Shown in pieces: positions 40,302 through 48,395 of a stretch of DNA of 64,000 bases. Origin of the DNA: Mycobacterium sp. PO1 (GTDB lineage: Bacteria > Actinomycetota > Actinomycetes > Mycobacteriales > Mycobacteriaceae); the NCBI RefSeq assembly GCF_017312405.1, contig NZ_BLTG01000011.1:31378-95377 (forward strand). Direction: 5' to 3'. Numbering within the stretch: the first letter of the stretch is position 1; each line of letters begins with the position of its first letter. Below the pieces are notes generated by a model. It had not been told where the DNA came from. It was given only the letters and a program-made list of their open reading frames with translations, and made no database searches. The position numbers and the translations under genes are program-made.

Positions 40302-41645
40302 GTGACCGCCCCCGATCTGGCGCGGCTGACCGGGCTACGGTCGGGCAAGGGCAGCTTCTATCCCGAATTGCGGGTCACGGCTCAGCGTCTGCACCGCACG
40401 GTGACGGCGCTGGACACCATCTCGCGCGCGCTGGTGCGGACCACCGAAGGGCCGGAGAACCTGATGCGCGCGGTCGCCGAGGCGGCCCGCGCCCACCTCG
40501 AGGCGGAGTGGGTGCTGCTCGCCCTGGCCGACGGCGCGCTGCCCGAGGCCAGTGTCCGGCACCTCATCGTCGACTCGGACGGGGTGGTGTACGCCTTCGA
40601 AGGACTCTCCGAAGCTCGCGACCCCGGTCCTCACCTGCCCGACGCGGTGCTCAACCGGCTCAACGACATCCTGCGCGGGCAACTCGCGCAGTTCCGCTCG
40701 CCGGTCATCGAGAGCCGGCACGCCCACGTGCCCATCGAGCTCGACGGAGACGTGATCGGCGCGTTCGCGGCGTGGACGCCCACGCACCGCACCCTCGACG
40801 AGACCGACGCGGTGGTGATGCGCATCCTGGCCGGGCAGACCGCGGTGGCGTTGCAGAACTCGGCGCTGTTCACCAAGTCGCTGGCACTGCTGGCGCAGTC
40901 CGAGGCGCGCAACGCCGAGCTCCTGGCGACCCAGCGGGAACTCGGTGCCGCCCAACGCCATCAGGTGCTCGACTCCGAACGTCACCGCATCGCGCGTGAG
41001 CTGCACGACAGCGTCGCGCAGACCGTGCTGTCGGCAGGTATGCAGATCCAGGTGTGCCGCAGTGAGATCGACGGCCTCGACGGTCGCGAGGACCTGGGGG
41101 AGCGACTCGACCTGGCCAAGGATCTGACCCGATCGGCGAGCGAGCAGCTGCGCTCGGCGATCTATGCGCTCAACCAGCCCGGCGACGACGCCCATCGGTC
41201 CAGCCTGGCCGAGATGCTGGCCCAGCTGGCCACCGTGCACATGCCCGAAGATCTGCGGGTGGGCCTGCGGGTCACGGGTCCGCGCGTTGAACTGCCCGGC
41301 GAGGTCGAACACGCGCTGCTGCGCATCGCCGGGGAGGCACTGTTCAACACCGCCATGCACGGCAACGCCACCCGAGCGCAGCTGCGCCTGACCTACGACG
41401 ACTTCGGCGTGAGCCTGGCGATCGCCGACGACGGCACCGGTGACCCGGCCAAGATGCGGTTGATCCTGCAGCTGGCCGAGGCCACCGACGTCGACGGCCG
41501 ACACCGCGGCCTGGCCAACATGCGTGCCCGCGCCCACGAACACGGCGGCACATTCGACGTCCACCGCGCCCGCATCGGCGGTGTCCGGGTGGTGGCCCGC
41601 ATCCCGTACCCGCAGTCGGATCCAGAAGAAAGCCGCCACCCATGA
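40302..41645 (+). CDS. mnoS: Sensor histidine kinase MnoS-like
   Basis: A 447-residue NarL-group kinase without obvious transmembrane segments. The N-terminal GAF domain (about 45-195) is followed by a HisKA_3 helix with the phosphorylated His235 (RIARELHDSVAQT) and HATPase_c (about 330-440: LLRIAGEALFNTAMHGNA, LAIADDGTG, GLANMRARAHEHGG). By position and partner it matches MnoS, which activates methanol and propanediol oxidation genes in M. smegmatis. Its 3' end overlaps mnoR by four bases. The cytosolic GAF domain probably senses an alcohol, aldehyde or redox signal. Confidence 0.88.
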   Translation: MTAPDLARLTGLRSGKGSFYPELRVTAQRLHRTVTALDTISRALVRTTEGPENLMRAVAEAARAHLEAEWVLLALADGALPEASVRHLIVDSDGVVYAFEGLSEARDPGPHLPDAVLNRLNDILRGQLAQFRSPVIESRHAHVPIELDGDVIGAFAAWTPTHRTLDETDAVVMRILAGQTAVALQNSALFTKSLALLAQSEARNAELLATQRELGAAQRHQVLDSERHRIARELHDSVAQTVLSAGMQIQVCRSEIDGLDGREDLGERLDLAKDLTRSASEQLRSAIYALNQPGDDAHRSSLAEMLAQLATVHMPEDLRVGLRVTGPRVELPGEVEHALLRIAGEALFNTAMHGNATRAQLRLTYDDFGVSLAIADDGTGDPAKMRLILQLAEATDVDGRHRGLANMRARAHEHGGTFDVHRARIGGVRVVARIPYPQSDPEESRHP

Positions 41646-42280
41646 GCGAGATCCGGCTTGTGCTCGTTGACGACCACGCGATCCTGCGGCAGGGGTTGCG
41701 CTCGGTCCTGGAACGCGCCGACGATCTGGTCGTCGTCGGCGAGGCCGCCTCGGAGGCGGAAGCCGAAGCGGTGGTGCGGGCCACCGCTCCCGACGTCGTG
41801 CTTCTCGACCTCAAGCTGTCGGCCGGCTCGGAGTTCGAGGGACTGACGTTGTGCACCAAACTCTCTGCGGCCTACCCCGACCTCGGGCTGTTGGTGCTCA
41901 CCACCTTCCTCGACGAGGACCTCGTGGTGCGGGCGGTGCACGCCGGCGCCCGCGGCTACGTCGTCAAGGACGTCGACACCACCGAACTGGTCCGTGCCAT
42001 CCGCGCGATTTCGGCGGGCGACAGTGCGTTCGACTCCCGCAGTGCCGCAGCCGTGGTGCGCTCGATGTCCGGTCGCGCCGAGGCACGTCAGCAGCTCACC
42101 GACCGCGAGCTGGAGGTGTTGCGTCTGCTGGCGGCGGGGTTGTCCAACAACAAGATCGGCGAGAAGCTCTACATCTCGGCGACCACCGCGAAGTTCCATG
42201 TCAGCAACATCATGCGCAAGCTCGAGGTCAGCCGCCGGGCTGAGGCGGTGTACGCGGCCAGCAAGCGCGGCCTCATCTGA
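41642..42280 (+). CDS. mnoR: Response regulator MnoR-like (NarL/FixJ)
   Basis: A 212-residue response regulator. Receiver domain with the acidic pair D10-D11 and phospho-acceptor D56 (VVLLDLKL), conserved Lys in GYVVKDVD, and a LuxR HTH (LTDRELEVLRLLAAGLSNNK, about 148-205). Overlaps mnoS (ATGA). It is expected to activate mno and the second ADH. Convergent with mftM. Confidence 0.9.
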   Translation: MSEIRLVLVDDHAILRQGLRSVLERADDLVVVGEAASEAEAEAVVRATAPDVVLLDLKLSAGSEFEGLTLCTKLSAAYPDLGLLVLTTFLDEDLVVRAVHAGARGYVVKDVDTTELVRAIRAISAGDSAFDSRSAAAVVRSMSGRAEARQQLTDRELEVLRLLAAGLSNNKIGEKLYISATTAKFHVSNIMRKLEVSRRAEAVYAASKRGLI

Positions 42281-42298
42281 GGGGGCGCGACCGCGCGC

Positions 42299-43183
42299 TC
42301 AACCTGCTCGGCGATCCAGGATCAGCCAGCCGCCGTGATGATCGTGGACGTGCGCCGTCCACCCGGGATGAGCCGAGCAGGTGGCCGTCGCCAGCGCTTG
42401 CAACACAGCCGGATCGAACCGCTGCACATGGCCGTAACAGGCACGCGGCTCGGCTTCGTAGGGGACGGCGACGATCACGCGGCGGCGGGCGAGCCGCACC
42501 GCCTCGTCCAGCACAGCGGTGATCGACGCGGTGGGCAGATGCTCGATCAGATGCAGCGCGGTGACGGTGTCTGCGCACCCGTCGGGCAGCGGGGCGTCGG
42601 CGGCGTCACACACCAGCGTGTGCAGAGGCCGCCGCATCTCGGTGCTCATCTCGGCCAACAGGCGCATCACCGGCGCGCTGAGATCGGTGGCCAGCACGTC
42701 GAATCCCTGCTGTGTCAGCCGTAACGGGAAGAACCCGAAACACGAACCGAGGTCGATCACCTGCCGGCCCCGCACCTGCCCCGCGGCGAAGGCGTGGATC
42801 GGGGCGAACGCGGCGGTGCCCTCCTCCAGGCGCGCGACGGAGTTGCGGTAGAAACGCGACCACGAGTCAAGTCCCCCAACGACTGTCGAGCGCACGACAC
42901 CGGTGAAGACCAACTCGAATTCGGTCTGCCCCCGCAATACGCCACTGTCGACCAGCTCGTCGGCCAACATGACGGCCAGATCGTCGGACAGCTCGTCGGG
43001 GGTCAGGTCGTGGTCGACGAGCAGCACCTCCCCGTACCGTTGCACGCAGAATCGCGTTGTGCACGTGGCAGTCTGGGCGGCGTGCCGGTGATGCGGATTC
43101 CGGCGGCGCCGCACCCGGACACCGGCGCAGCTCCACACACCGGCATCGCTGGGGGCGAGCGGGTCGAGCAGCGCGGCGGTCAC
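42299..43183 (-). CDS. mftM: Mycofactocin glycan methyltransferase MftM-like
   Basis: A 294-residue SAM methyltransferase. The SAM motif VIDLGSCFGFFPLRL is at about residues 142-156 and post-motif ALHLIEHLPTASI follows. In M. smegmatis the methyltransferase gene in this same mno neighbourhood is MftM, which methylates the oligoglucoside chain of mycofactocin; identity here rests on synteny plus family. The first 60 residues resemble a separate N-terminal domain with three His-Cys-rich strands (HHRHAAQTATCTTRFCV). GTG at 43183 is chosen; the frame is open further upstream. Confidence 0.78.
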   Translation of the reverse strand: MTAALLDPLAPSDAGVWSCAGVRVRRRRNPHHRHAAQTATCTTRFCVQRYGEVLLVDHDLTPDELSDDLAVMLADELVDSGVLRGQTEFELVFTGVVRSTVVGGLDSWSRFYRNSVARLEEGTAAFAPIHAFAAGQVRGRQVIDLGSCFGFFPLRLTQQGFDVLATDLSAPVMRLLAEMSTEMRRPLHTLVCDAADAPLPDGCADTVTALHLIEHLPTASITAVLDEAVRLARRRVIVAVPYEAEPRACYGHVQRFDPAVLQALATATCSAHPGWTAHVHDHHGGWLILDRRAG

Positions 43184-43340
43184 AGCCCCCAACGCTATTG
43201 ATCGATGAGCTGGACGCGCGCGCTCCGAACGGGTGGATCGTCGCGCCCGTCCGGGCGGGCAGGTCCTGCCCGGTTGGCGAGTGCCCCGTGGGCACCGGGT
43301 GCCATAACGTCGAGGCACACCACGTCGGGAAGGAGCCGCC

Positions 43341-43436
43341 ATGGAGCGTATCGCCAACGAAGAGCCGGACGCCGAGATCGTCACCGAGACCCTGGTCGAG
43401 GAAGTGTCGATCGACGGAATGTGCGGGGTCTACTGA
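43341..43436 (+). CDS. mftA: Mycofactocin precursor peptide MftA
   Basis: A 31-residue peptide ending in the invariant IDGMCGVY, with the acidic TETLVEEVS stretch seen in mycobacterial MftA. The C-terminal Val-Tyr is the part decarboxylated and cross-linked by MftC, released by MftE and oxidised by MftD to give premycofactocin. ATG at 43341 has AAGGAG (43330-43335) five bases upstream. It is followed after one base by mftD. No mftB, mftC, mftE or mftF is in the window, so this is an isolated precursor copy that would have to be processed by enzymes encoded elsewhere. Confidence 0.92.
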   Translation: MERIANEEPDAEIVTETLVEEVSIDGMCGVY

Positions 43437-43437
43437 G

Positions 43438-44610
43438 ATGGCTGCCACCGGTTGGTTCGAGACGGTCGCCGAGGCTCAGCGGCGTGCCCAGAAGCGGTTG
43501 CCGCCCAGTGTCTACAGCGCTCTGGTGGCCGGCTCCGAGAAGGGCGTCACGGTCGGTGACAACCTCTCGGCGTTCAGCGAGATCGGGTTCGCCCCACACG
43601 TCGCGGGGCTGTCCGCCAAGCGCGATATGGCGACGACGATCATGGGGCAGTCACTGTCGATGCCCGTACTCATCTCCCCCACAGGGGTCCAGGCCGTCCA
43701 CCCGGACGGTGAAGTGGCGGTGGCACGCGCTGCTGCGGCACGCGGCACCGCCATCGGTCTGTCCTCGTTCGCGAGCAAGTCCGTCGAGGAGGTCGCGGCG
43801 GCGAACCCGCAGACCTTCTTCCAGATGTACTGGACCGGTGGCCGGGACCGGCTGCTCGCCCGGATGGAACGTGCCCGACGGGCCGGTGCGGTGGGTCTGA
43901 TCATCACCACGGACTGGTCGTTCTCCAGCGGACGGGACTGGGGCAGCCCGGCGATCCCCGAGAAGATGGACTTACGGGCGATGCTGCGCTTCGCGCCCGA
44001 GGGCCTGCGCCGGCCTCGCTGGCTCGCCGAGTTCGCCAAGGCCGGCAAAATTCCCGATCTGACCGCCCCCAACCTGGCCGACGGGGGCGAGGCTCCGACG
44101 TTCTTCGGCGCCTACGGCGAATGGATGCAGACTCCGCTGCCGACATGGGAGGACATCGGGTGGCTGCGGGAGCAGTGGGGCGGGCCGTTCATGCTCAAGG
44201 GCGTGATGCGTGTCGACGATGCCAAGCGTGCCGTCGACGCCGGGGTCAGCGCCATCTCGGTCTCCAACCACGGCGGCAACAACCTCGACGGCACCCCGGC
44301 ACCGATCAGGGCACTGCCGGCGATCGCCGACGCGGTCGGTGATCAGATCGAGATCGTTCTCGACGGCGGGATCCGACGGGGCAGCGACGTCGTCAAGGCG
44401 GTCGCTCTCGGCGCGCGGGCGGTCATGATCGGCCGCGCCTATCTGTGGGGACTGGCCGCCGGTGGTCAGAGCGGCGTGGAGAATGTGCTCGACATCCTGC
44501 GTGGCGGAATCGATTCCGCGCTGCTGGGGCTCGGACTGTCGTCGATCGACGAGCTCAGAGCCGCCGACCTCGTCATCCCCGACGGCTTCCGCCGCGACCT
44601 CGGCGCCTGA
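43438..44610 (+). CDS. mftD: Premycofactocin synthase MftD (FMN alpha-hydroxyacid oxidase family)
   Basis: A 390-residue FMN enzyme of the lactate/glycolate oxidase family. Motifs: VLISPTGVQAVHPDGEVAVA, the catalytic His in ISVSNHGGNNLDGTPA and FMN phosphate site VLDGGIRRGSDVVKA. MftD oxidatively deaminates the AHDP intermediate to premycofactocin. The assignment over a plain lactate dehydrogenase rests on the preceding mftA, one base upstream. In complete clusters mftB and mftC lie between mftA and mftD; here they are absent. Confidence 0.87.
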   Translation: MAATGWFETVAEAQRRAQKRLPPSVYSALVAGSEKGVTVGDNLSAFSEIGFAPHVAGLSAKRDMATTIMGQSLSMPVLISPTGVQAVHPDGEVAVARAAAARGTAIGLSSFASKSVEEVAAANPQTFFQMYWTGGRDRLLARMERARRAGAVGLIITTDWSFSSGRDWGSPAIPEKMDLRAMLRFAPEGLRRPRWLAEFAKAGKIPDLTAPNLADGGEAPTFFGAYGEWMQTPLPTWEDIGWLREQWGGPFMLKGVMRVDDAKRAVDAGVSAISVSNHGGNNLDGTPAPIRALPAIADAVGDQIEIVLDGGIRRGSDVVKAVALGARAVMIGRAYLWGLAAGGQSGVENVLDILRGGIDSALLGLGLSSIDELRAADLVIPDGFRRDLGA

Positions 44611-44613
44611 CGA

Positions 44614-45297
44614 CTACGCGGGTTTGTGGGCGGTGAGCAGGAATGCCGGCATCTTCATCCGGCCGCGGTCGTCGCGCCCGTGTTCGGGCATCGAGAACTC
44701 CGGGGTATCGGGCATGTTCGCATGGATGAACGCCGGCCGGATCTCGTCGATCGACCAGTACCGCCCCACCGCGGCACGCAACTCGTCCTCGTCGACCCCG
44801 TTGGGCTTGGTCTCCATCTCGGCGGGAAACGCATCCTCGGCGAAGACGAGCACATAGTAGGTTGCCCCCGGCGCGGCCGCGCGGAACACCGCCTGCTGGT
44901 AGGCATCCCGCGCCTCGACCGGCAGCGAGTGGAACAGCGTCGAGTCGATGATCGTGTCGAAGCGGTTGTCGAAGCCGGTGAAGCTGGTGATGTCGTCCTG
45001 CACGAACGTCGCAGTGGACAGCCCGCGCTCCTCGGCCGCACGGCGCGCGGCCGCCACAGCAGTGGGGGTGAGCTCGATGCCGACCACGGTGAAACCCTGT
45101 GCCGCCAAGGCCAACGACAGCTCGGCGTAACCACACCCGGCGTCGAGCACCTCACCGCGCACCCCACCGGTGTCGATCAGCGCCGCCAGCTCCGGCTGGG
45201 GCTCGCCGATGTTCCACGGCGGCGCCCCCTCGAACCCGGGGCTCTCGCCGCGATAGGCGCTGTCCCAGTCCATCACCTCTGAGCTATCCGGTGCCAT
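44614..45297 (-). CDS. Class I SAM methyltransferase (Rv0560c-like)
   Basis: A 227-residue methyltransferase. SAM motif VLDAGCGYAELSLALAAQG at about 50-68, acidic loop VGIELTPTAVAAARRAAEE, and the N-terminal PWNIGEPQPELAAL segment that is typical of the mycobacterial Rv0560c group (benzoquinoid O- or N-methyltransferases) and thiopurine/tellurite methyltransferases. The substrate is unknown. It converges on mftD and may share its transcript end; upstream is the GCS2 gene on the same strand, 10 bases away. Confidence 0.8.
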   Translation of the reverse strand: MAPDSSEVMDWDSAYRGESPGFEGAPPWNIGEPQPELAALIDTGGVRGEVLDAGCGYAELSLALAAQGFTVVGIELTPTAVAAARRAAEERGLSTATFVQDDITSFTGFDNRFDTIIDSTLFHSLPVEARDAYQQAVFRAAAPGATYYVLVFAEDAFPAEMETKPNGVDEDELRAAVGRYWSIDEIRPAFIHANMPDTPEFSMPEHGRDDRGRMKMPAFLLTAHKPA

Positions 45298-45306
45298 GAG
45301 ACCAAC

Positions 45307-46785
45307 CTACGCCGGCACCTCCCAGGTGTGCACCGGCTCGTTGCTGTGCATGCCCTGGCAGTACAACCGCAGCATCTCGGCCAGCGCATCAGGCCGGCTC
45401 AGGCCGCGGCCCTGCAGCGCTTCGACCGTCATGGACTGCCAGGCGGCTCCGTTGCGGCCGGACTTCGCGCGGCCCTCGATGACGCCGAGATAGCGGTCCC
45501 GGACCTCGGCGGCCACCTCCCACCTGCGCAGGCCCTCGTCGGCCAGCGGGAGCAACTGACGCAGCACGAGCTCGTCGGGAGTCACCTCGCCGAGCTCGGG
45601 CCAGTACAGTCGGGCCTGCATGCCGTTCTGGGCCGCCTCCAGGAAGTTGGCATGAGCCGCAGCGAAACTCATCTTCGTCCACAACGGGCGATCCTCTTCG
45701 GACAGCGCACGCAGCGCCCCGTAGTAGAACGCCGAGTTGGCCATCATGTCCAACACGGTCGGCCCGGCCGGGAGGACACGGTTCTCCACCCGCAGATGCG
45801 GTCTGCCCTCGACGACGTCGTAGACCGGACGGTTCCACCGGTAGATGGTGCCGTTGTGCAGACGCAACTCCGAGAGCTTCGGGGTGCGCCCGTCGGCCAG
45901 TTCGGCCACCGGGTCCTCATCGGACATCTCCGGCAGCAGCGACGGGAAGTAGCGCACGTTCTCTTCGAACAGATCGAAGATCGACGTGATCCACCGTTCA
46001 CCGAACCACACCCGGGGGCGGACCCCCTGGGTCTTGAGCTCATCGGGTCGGGTGTCGGTGGCCTGGGCGAACAACTCGATCCGGGTCTCGGCCCACAGGT
46101 GATGTCCGAAGAAGAACGGGGAGTTGGCCCCCAGCGCCAACTGGGGTCCGGCCAGCACCTGCGCGGCGTTCCAGTTGTCGGCGAAATCGGCGGGCGAGAC
46201 CTGCAGATGCAATTGCATGCTGGTGCAGGCTGATTCGGGGGCGATCGAGGCGGTCTGCAGGCTGAGCCGCTCGGGGCCCGCGATGTCGATCATGATGTCC
46301 TCGCCGCGCGCGGTGAAGATCGAGTCGTTGAGCGCCTGGTAGCGCACCGACTCGCTCATCCAGCTGCCGGTGAGGTGTTCGGGCATCAACGTCGGCAGGA
46401 TGCCGATCATCACGATGTGCGCGCCGTCGGTGCTGGCCTTGGCCTCGGCGGCGTTGAGGCTGGCACGCACGTCGGCTTCCAGGTCCAACGCCGCACGCCC
46501 GGGCAGCCGGCGCGGCGGCACGTTGAATTCGATGTTGTAGGCACCCAATTCGGTCTGGTACGCCGGGTCGGCGATCGCGGCCAGCACCTCGGAGTTGCTC
46601 ATCGCCGGCTGATACTCCGCGTCGACCAGGTTGCACTCGATCTCCATGCCGGTCAGCGGCTTCTCGAAGTCGAAGCTGGACTTGGCGAGCATCGTCTCGA
46701 AGACGTCGAGGCACAGCTGAACCTTGCGCCGGTAGTCGCGCCGGTGCCCCGGTCCGAAGCTGGTGTGCTTGAGTTCCTCACCCAC
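45307..46785 (-). CDS. GCS2-family glutamate-cysteine ligase-like protein
   Basis: A 492-residue carboxylate-amine ligase in the GCS2/YbdK superfamily. Motifs: PLTGMEIECNLVDAEYQP (metal-binding Glu residues), LGAYNIEFNVPPRRLPG, SACTSMQLHLQVSPADFADN and HNGTIYRWNRPVYD. It joins an amino acid to glutamate or a similar acid with ATP; the true substrates are unknown. It is distinct from EgtA in this window. GTG at 46785. It is followed by the SAM methyltransferase gene, perhaps one operon. Confidence 0.78.
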   Translation of the reverse strand: MGEELKHTSFGPGHRRDYRRKVQLCLDVFETMLAKSSFDFEKPLTGMEIECNLVDAEYQPAMSNSEVLAAIADPAYQTELGAYNIEFNVPPRRLPGRAALDLEADVRASLNAAEAKASTDGAHIVMIGILPTLMPEHLTGSWMSESVRYQALNDSIFTARGEDIMIDIAGPERLSLQTASIAPESACTSMQLHLQVSPADFADNWNAAQVLAGPQLALGANSPFFFGHHLWAETRIELFAQATDTRPDELKTQGVRPRVWFGERWITSIFDLFEENVRYFPSLLPEMSDEDPVAELADGRTPKLSELRLHNGTIYRWNRPVYDVVEGRPHLRVENRVLPAGPTVLDMMANSAFYYGALRALSEEDRPLWTKMSFAAAHANFLEAAQNGMQARLYWPELGEVTPDELVLRQLLPLADEGLRRWEVAAEVRDRYLGVIEGRAKSGRNGAAWQSMTVEALQGRGLSRPDALAEMLRLYCQGMHSNEPVHTWEVPA

Positions 46786-46834
46786 TCCGCCATTGTCGGG
46801 GAGGCGGGGGCTTTGCGTGGGTTTGTGCCCAGAT

Positions 46835-47605
46835 TCAGTGTGGCCGCGTCGCGAGCACCACCTGCGGGCTGAGCAGACCTCCGCGCAACGTCACCTCGAT
46901 GTCGGGGTCGGCATACGCGGCCAGCGCCCGCAACGCCGAGGGGCTGTACGCGCGCAGCGAACTGATGACGCCGTCGTGCACGAACGGCACCAGCGGTGCG
47001 AACGGCAGCATCGTGGCCAGCCGAAGCAGGTGCAGCGGCGCGGGCGGCCGCGGCAGATCGACGATGAGCAACCGGGTCGCCACCCGCGTGCCCTCGGCGA
47101 ACACCCGGGCAGCTGCTTCAGGCGCCAGATGGTGGAACGACAGTGCGAACACCGCCAGGTCGAACTCGTCGTCGCCGGCGTCCATGGCGGTGGCGTCCAT
47201 GGTCCGCACCGTCGCCCGGGGATGGTGGCCGAGCTCCCCGGCGGCGATCGCACGGACGGATTCCTCGTCGACGTCGGTGACGGTCAACCGCGCTGTCGGA
47301 TGCCAGTCGAGCAGTCGGCGGGACAGCCCGCCGTGGCCGGCGCCGAGTTCCAGGATGCGCGGATCGGCGACATCGGCGACCTCGTCGAGGACGAGCTGGG
47401 CGAACCTGTCGTGGTTGCCGAACACCTCGCCGGTCCAGTCCAGGGCCCGGATCACGCTGCGCTTGCGTGCCTCGTCCGCAGCCTCGACGGAGTCCCGGTC
47501 CAGGTACTCCGGTCGGTCGGTCTGCAGCAGTCGGTCCAGACACGACGCGTTCGGCCCGCCGCGCGGCATCGCGGCGATGCCCCTATCCACCGATGTGGTG
47601 CCCAT
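46835..47605 (-). CDS. Class I SAM methyltransferase divergent from the lasso cluster
   Basis: About 256 residues. SAM motif RILELGAGHGGLSRRLLDW at about 90-108, acidic VTDVDEESVRAI, and FALSFHHLAPEAAARVFAEG. The N-terminal DRDSVEAADEARKRSVIRAL segment is shared with a widespread mycobacterial family of unknown substrate. ATG at 47605 lies seven bases after CATAGT (47613-47618), giving a likely leaderless transcript divergent from the lasso leader peptidase gene across only 76 bases. A tailoring role in the lasso pathway is possible but unproven. Confidence 0.78.
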   Translation of the reverse strand: MGTTSVDRGIAAMPRGGPNASCLDRLLQTDRPEYLDRDSVEAADEARKRSVIRALDWTGEVFGNHDRFAQLVLDEVADVADPRILELGAGHGGLSRRLLDWHPTARLTVTDVDEESVRAIAAGELGHHPRATVRTMDATAMDAGDDEFDLAVFALSFHHLAPEAAARVFAEGTRVATRLLIVDLPRPPAPLHLLRLATMLPFAPLVPFVHDGVISSLRAYSPSALRALAAYADPDIEVTLRGGLLSPQVVLATRPH

Positions 47606-47669
47606 GGCCTCCACTATGGCCGGTGCGCACAGTCACCGTCGAGGATGCACAAATGGAGTGCGAGCTGAC

Positions 47670-47675
47670 TAGGGT
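47670..47675 (+). promoter_or_regulatory. -10 element of the lasso-peptide operon
   Basis: TAGGGT fits the TANNNT -10 and stands six bases before the ATG at 47682, so the lasso operon mRNA is probably leaderless. Confidence 0.5.
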
Positions 47676-47681
47676 CAACCC

Positions 47682-48395
47682 ATGGCAGCTCCAACGGGGG
47701 CGACAGCGTTGGATACGCGCCTGTTCGTCGCGCCCGCACTGGCGACAGCGGTAGTCGAAGAGCATCTCGTGGCGCTCGATCTGTCGGCGGGCGAGTACGC
47801 AGTGTTCGATCGCGTGGCAACCCGCGTGTGGCACCGCCTGATCTCGGAGCCGCCCAGCCGTAGCTCTGCCACCGAATTCGCCGAAATGCTCGGCGCGGAA
47901 CTGCCGGTGGTCGAGCACGACACGCTGGTGTTCAGCGAGGCTCAGATCAGGGACGGTCGGCTCACCAGATCTCCACCGCCGCGCCCAGGAGGGCCAGCGC
48001 GACCTGTGCCTCGCCTCCCGGCGTTCGTCGGGTGCGCATGGTGGTTTCGGCTGCGTGCCGACCAGCTTCTGAAGCGTAGTTTCGCCGAGGCATATCGAGT
48101 GATGGCTGTTCCCGCGGCACACATCTCTGAGCCGCGGATGTCGCTGGCGGCGGTGCTCGCACGATTCGGGACCGCCGAGAACCTGTATCCGAGCCGCCGA
48201 GCGCCATTGGACTGCCTGCCGCGCTCACTGGCACTCACCAGATTTCTGCGGTGTGCCGGGTGGCCCGCCGACCACGTCATCGGCGTGCGGCTTTTCCCCT
48301 TCGAAGCGCACGCGTGGGTCGAAGTCGATGATGCCCCGGTGTACGAGCGCTCCGACATCGGCGACATCTACACCGTCATTCATCGACAGCCATGA
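47682..48395 (+). CDS. Lasso peptide leader peptidase B (RRE and transglutaminase-like fusion)
   Basis: A 237-residue fusion of the two B functions. Residues 10-95 have the PqqD-like RiPP recognition element (LFVAPALATAVVEEHLVALD, AGEYAVFDRVATRVW) that grips the leader. Residues 130-235 are the B2 cysteine protease with the triad Cys178 (APLDCLPRSLALTRFL), His210 (FEAHAWVEVDD) and Asp216. It would cut the leader from the core. It overlaps the next gene by four bases (ATGA). Actinobacterial lasso clusters usually encode B1 and B2 separately, so the fusion is noteworthy. Confidence 0.88.
   Translation: MAAPTGATALDTRLFVAPALATAVVEEHLVALDLSAGEYAVFDRVATRVWHRLISEPPSRSSATEFAEMLGAELPVVEHDTLVFSEAQIRDGRLTRSPPPRPGGPARPVPRLPAFVGCAWWFRLRADQLLKRSFAEAYRVMAVPAAHISEPRMSLAAVLARFGTAENLYPSRRAPLDCLPRSLALTRFLRCAGWPADHVIGVRLFPFEAHAWVEVDDAPVYERSDIGDIYTVIHRQP

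Noticed and set aside
43341..44610. The mftA-mftD pair as the main mycofactocin cluster
   Set aside because: The radical SAM enzyme MftC, its partner MftB, the peptidase MftE and glycosyltransferase MftF are all absent from the window.
45307..46785. GCS2-family gene as a second egtA
   Set aside because: A complete egtA heads the egt operon; this protein is longer, differs in its motifs and is far from egt genes.
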